A stretch of 43,658 nucleotides of DNA from Bacteroidales bacterium (GTDB lineage Bacteria; Bacteroidota; Bacteroidia; Bacteroidales; UBA932), in the NCBI GenBank assembly GCA_024398075.1, contig JAKSJM010000020.1:1-43658 (forward strand), given 5' to 3'. Positions 41,281 through 43,658 of the stretch are shown here, piece by piece. The first letter of the stretch is position 1. Each line of letters starts with the position of its first letter. A model generated the notes under the pieces. That model was not told the origin of the DNA and searched no databases. It saw nothing but the letters and a program-made list of their open reading frames with translations. A program made the translations under genes and the position numbers.

Positions 41281-43185
41281 ATGATTATGAAAAGAATACT
41301 AACCGTCTTCTGTATGATGGCCATTGCCCTTTCGGCGTTTGGTCAGCAGCAGATCAAGTTTGCGTTCCTTACGGACTTGCATTATTCCAATGGATCAGAC
41401 GCTGGACAGCATGTGCAGGCATGCGTACAAGACATTAATTCAAGAGGTGACATTGACTTTGCCCTCATCGGTGGAGATATCACTGATTTCGGAACAGATG
41501 AGGAGCTTGCGAGCATAAAATCCATCCTTGATGGCTTCAATGTGCCATATTATGTGGTAGCCGGAAACCACGATGCCAAGTGGTCGGAGAGTGGCTGTAA
41601 CACTCACCTGAAGGTGTTTGGATACGAGCATTTCGAGTTTGAGTTTGGAGGATGGAGATTCCTTGGCTGCAATTCAGGACCAGATATGCGCATGGCTCCA
41701 GCCCTGCTTCCTCGTGAGAGCATGGACTGGCTTCAGAGCATCAAGGGAGACAAGAAGTCTATTTTCATCAATCATTTTCCTCAGGATAGCTCGGTTCTGA
41801 ACTATTTCGATGTGACCAAGGCCTTGAAGAAGGCGGATGTGCGCTTCGAAATCGGAGGACATTGGCATAACAACACCATCTTGAACTACGATGGCATCCC
41901 TGCGGTGCTTTGTAGGTCTACATTGCCTACAAAGGGAATCATTGGATACACTATCTTCACCCTGAAGGACGACCACATCGAGGCATGTGAGGTGCAGGCG
42001 CACGCTGGCCAGGCAGACTGGAAGGTGCTTGCTCCATGGTACGAGAAGCAGCTCGTGCGCATTGAGGACAAGACTCATTATGATGACCATGGCATAGCAG
42101 ACAGTTATCCTTGGATGCGTTATGATGTGAATGACAAGTATCCAAATGTCAAGGAACTTTGGAAGATTCAGGACAACTCAAACATTGTGTCGGGAACTGC
42201 AGTGAAGGGGAACGTGGCATACTATGCCACTGCTTCAGGATGGGTACGCGCAGTGTCCCTCAAGGACGGTAAGCGCCTCTGGACCAAGCAGCTTCCTGGC
42301 AAGATATTCTCTACTCCTGCAGTGAGTGGCAAGTTCCTGGTGCTCGGTTGCACCGATGGAAACATCTACGCACTTAATGCGAAGAATGGCAAGGAACTCT
42401 GGAAGAAGAGCGCACGCAAGTCCGTGCTCGGATCGCCAGTCATCCGTGGCGGTGTCGTGTATATAGGCGCATCCGATGGATGCTTCCGCGCCTTGAACCT
42501 CAAGGACGGCAGCTCGATCTGGACCTACTCGGAGGTCAAGGGTTTCGTGGAGAGCACTCCATACGTCGATGATCAGCAGGTGGTATTTGGTACTTGGGCA
42601 AACAAACTCTACTCGCTTGACCCTAAGAATGGTCATCTCCAGTGGATATGGGAGTGCACCAAGCCTACCAGAATGTATTCCCCTGCGGCTACGGTGCCTG
42701 TGAAGTCGTCATACCGCATCTTCGTGGCTGTGCCTGACCGTCGCATCTATGCTATCGATGCATCTACTGGCAAGCAGCTTTTCTATGTGTCAGGAGGCCG
42801 CGAGGCTATTGGCCTCTCAGAGGATGGCACCACAGTATACGGAAAGACCATGTTCCATAAGTCATACGCCTTCCCGGCTGCCACTTTCACGAACAATCTT
42901 ACCGCCGACGGCGAGCTGCCTAAGTCTTCTCTCAACTGGGAGGTGGAGAATGGCATGGGCTATGAAATCTCTCCTACAGCCATCGTTGAGCACAATGGTG
43001 TCGTATATTTCCCATCGGACAAGGGCAATGTCATCGCTCTCTCAGCCAAGGATGGCTCGTACCTTTGGGCACACAAGATCTCGCTTGCGCTCGTGAATCC
43101 TATCAAGGTCTGGACAGACAAGAGTGGTACATACATGCTCGCTTCCACAATGGACGGAGTGGTATCACTCATGAAGATAGACTAA
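41281..43185 (+). CDS. metallophosphoesterase with C-terminal PQQ-type beta-propeller
   Basis: The 634-residue exported protein has a signal peptide (1-21, AFGQ), then a calcineurin-like phosphoesterase domain (about 25-270). All metal ligands are visible: DLH (32-34), GGD (64-66), GNHD (95-98), His164 and GHWH (193-196). From about 300 a PQQ-like propeller follows, with repeated blades of form DGKRLWTKQLPG, NGKELWKKS, DGSSIWTYSE, NGHLQWIWE and DGSYLWAHK. The protein could be a periplasmic or surface phosphoesterase; the propeller may bind a partner or ligand. The gene starts four bases after the batD-batE stop and ends at the bat operon terminator, so it is co-transcribed with it. In-frame ATGs at 41281 and 41287 both give a good signal peptide. 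Confidence 0.88.
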   Translation: MIMKRILTVFCMMAIALSAFGQQQIKFAFLTDLHYSNGSDAGQHVQACVQDINSRGDIDFALIGGDITDFGTDEELASIKSILDGFNVPYYVVAGNHDAKWSESGCNTHLKVFGYEHFEFEFGGWRFLGCNSGPDMRMAPALLPRESMDWLQSIKGDKKSIFINHFPQDSSVLNYFDVTKALKKADVRFEIGGHWHNNTILNYDGIPAVLCRSTLPTKGIIGYTIFTLKDDHIEACEVQAHAGQADWKVLAPWYEKQLVRIEDKTHYDDHGIADSYPWMRYDVNDKYPNVKELWKIQDNSNIVSGTAVKGNVAYYATASGWVRAVSLKDGKRLWTKQLPGKIFSTPAVSGKFLVLGCTDGNIYALNAKNGKELWKKSARKSVLGSPVIRGGVVYIGASDGCFRALNLKDGSSIWTYSEVKGFVESTPYVDDQQVVFGTWANKLYSLDPKNGHLQWIWECTKPTRMYSPAATVPVKSSYRIFVAVPDRRIYAIDASTGKQLFYVSGGREAIGLSEDGTTVYGKTMFHKSYAFPAATFTNNLTADGELPKSSLNWEVENGMGYEISPTAIVEHNGVVYFPSDKGNVIALSAKDGSYLWAHKISLALVNPIKVWTDKSGTYMLASTMDGVVSLMKID

Positions 43186-43190
43186 AAATA

Positions 43191-43233
43191 GACGCCAGCC
43201 AGGATGTTCTTTTCTGGTTGGCGTCTTTTTTTT
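43191..43233 (+). terminator. terminator of the bat operon
   Basis: GACGCCAGCCAG (43191-43202) pairs with CTGGTTGGCGTC (43214-43225) over 12 positions with one wobble. A run of eight T follows. It lies six bases after the stop of the metallophosphoesterase gene, marking the end of the roughly 10-kb transcript starting at moxR. Confidence 0.93.
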
Positions 43234-43284
43234 GCCCAAAAAGCATCCTGAATAGCGTTTTTTTGCGAGAAATGCATCGAAAAA

Positions 43285-43315
43285 TTTGGAGTGTAAGATT
43301 TTTGTCGTATATTTG
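43285..43315 (+). promoter_or_regulatory. consensus promoter of tRNA-Val
   Basis: TTTG (43285-43288), 19 bases, then TATATTTG (43308-43315) match TTTG-N19-TAnnTTTG in full. The -7 box is followed by CAATCCC, as at the tRNA-Thr promoter on the other side of the window. The tRNA begins 12 bases after the -7 box. Confidence 0.8.
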
Positions 43316-43326
43316 CAATCCCATTC

Positions 43327-43401
43327 GGGAGTTTAGCTCAGTTGGTTTAGAGCATCTGCCTTACAAGCAGAGGGTCGGGGGTTCGACTCCCTCAACTCCC
43401 A
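43327..43401 (+). tRNA. tRNA-Val (TAC)
   Basis: A complete cloverleaf: acceptor GGGAGTT paired with AACTCCC, D-arm AGCTCAGTTGGTTTAGAGC, anticodon loop CTTACAA with TAC (valine), T-arm GGGGGTTCGACTCCC and discriminator A. No CCA is encoded. It is a single-gene unit with its own consensus promoter and two downstream hairpins. Confidence 0.96.
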
Positions 43402-43405
43402 CTCC

Positions 43406-43432
43406 AAAGACTTGCTTCATGCAAGTCTTTTT
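43406..43432 (+). terminator. terminator of tRNA-Val
   Basis: AAAGACTTGC (43406-43415) and GCAAGTCTTT (43421-43430) form a perfect 10-bp stem with a TTCAT loop and end in a T-tract. It starts five bases after the tRNA. Confidence 0.85.
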
Positions 43433-43460
43433 ATGTTTAAATAAAACGAGTGTTTCGCCC

Positions 43461-43658
43461 CTAGAGACTCGCAGACGCCATCTGCGAGTCTCTATTTTTT
43501 TCTTGGTAGATCGCAGCGCTGCTCACAGTGGTTCCGGCCATGATTTGGTCAATTTTGTGTCCGTCGATGCAGTCTGACGTGGTTCTGGCCATGATTTTGC
43601 CTGTTTTGTGTCCGTCGATGCAGTCTGACGTGGTTCTGGCCATGATTTTGCCTGTTTT
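43461..43658 (-). CDS. possible C-terminus of a 17-residue-repeat protein (partial)
   Basis: The minus strand is open from the window edge to a TAG at 43463-43461. It encodes 17-residue units MARTTSDCIDGHKTGKI, MARTTSDCIDGHKIDQI and a degenerate MAGTTVSSAAI, then a non-repeat tail. The 51-base period is a multiple of three, which fits coding. Against it, the tail and stop codon lie inside the palindromic hairpin 43462-43494, and the plus strand of the repeat is open as well. I recognise no family. The start, and any signal peptide, lie outside the window. Confidence 0.3.
   Translation of the reverse strand, partial: KTGKIMARTTSDCIDGHKTGKIMARTTSDCIDGHKIDQIMAGTTVSSAAIYQEKNRDSQMASASL
43462..43501 (+). 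terminator. second strong hairpin with T-run
   Basis: TAGAGACTCGCAGA (43462-43475) and its exact reverse complement (43481-43494) enclose a five-base loop and are followed by seven T. It is a strong plus-strand terminator shape and a back-up to the one at 43406. On the minus strand the same bases encode the last residues of the repeat-containing ORF described at 43461-43658. Confidence 0.75.
43528..43658. repeat. 51-bp tandem repeat array, continues past the window
   Basis: The unit starts GTGGTTCTGGCCATGATTTT and recurs at 43528, 43579 and 43630, exactly 51 bases apart. The second and third copies are identical as far as the third can be read (29 bases). The first copy differs at five positions and looks like a degenerate edge unit. 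Units are directly adjacent with no unique spacers, so this is not a CRISPR array. Confidence 0.9.

Noticed and set aside
43528-43658. CRISPR-like array
   Set aside because: Copies are directly adjacent 51-base units with no unique spacers, and no cas gene is present.

Overview
This window is chromosomal DNA from a member of the Bacteroidota, most likely order Bacteroidales; the genus cannot be fixed from the sequence alone. The evidence is an ECF sigma/FecR/SusC/SusD locus, BACON lipoproteins, a full bat (aerotolerance) operon, genes that mostly lack a Shine-Dalgarno sequence, and promoters of the Bacteroidetes form TTTG-N19/20-TAnnTTTG. Two stable-RNA promoters match that form perfectly (288-318 minus, 43285-43315 plus).

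Layout. 1-253: three tRNA genes on the minus strand (Gly-TCC cut by the window edge, Tyr-GTA, Thr-TGT). 325-2202: dxs, minus. 2285-5056: two inner-membrane transporters (YfcC/DcuC-type and MFS), closed by a terminator. 5152-18510: a nutrient-uptake locus running ECF sigma, FecR anti-sigma, SusC with an STN signalling domain, SusD, a BACON lipoprotein, a GDPD-type phosphodiesterase lipoprotein, a large BACON plus GLUG-like repeat lipoprotein and an endonuclease/exonuclease/phosphatase (EEP) lipoprotein. It has no glycoside hydrolase or protease, and its two enzymes both belong to phosphoester-cleaving folds. 18592-19353: ssb and a 44-codon unknown ORF. 19354-22638: aroE, a SpoU methyltransferase gene and lysS, minus. 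22737-24470: recJ, plus, divergent from lysS. 24467-32062: a tightly packed minus-strand run (exbB, exbD, tonB, an rluB-like gene with a repeat-rich N-terminus, era, parC, aroK). 32192-33001: truA, minus. 33053-43185: moxR, DUF58, a membrane protein, batA, batB, batC, a batD-batE fusion and a metallophosphoesterase/PQQ-propeller gene. 43327-43401: tRNA-Val, then two terminators and the start of a 51-bp tandem repeat that leaves the window.

How the genes work together. SusC, SusD and the surface lipoproteins would bind, cut and import a phosphodiester-containing nutrient. The SusC STN domain would report loading to FecR, which controls the ECF sigma factor. The ExbB-ExbD-TonB system at 30140-32062 can supply energy to such transporters. 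The bat operon encodes a MoxR chaperone and a VWA/TPR membrane complex of unclear biochemical function. The rest is housekeeping: isoprenoid, shikimate, replication and repair, tRNA charging and modification, and ribosome assembly.

No gene-free stretch exceeds about 300 bases. The longest is 43402-43658, which holds terminators and the tandem repeat. I saw no insertion sequence, prophage, CRISPR array, rRNA or riboswitch.
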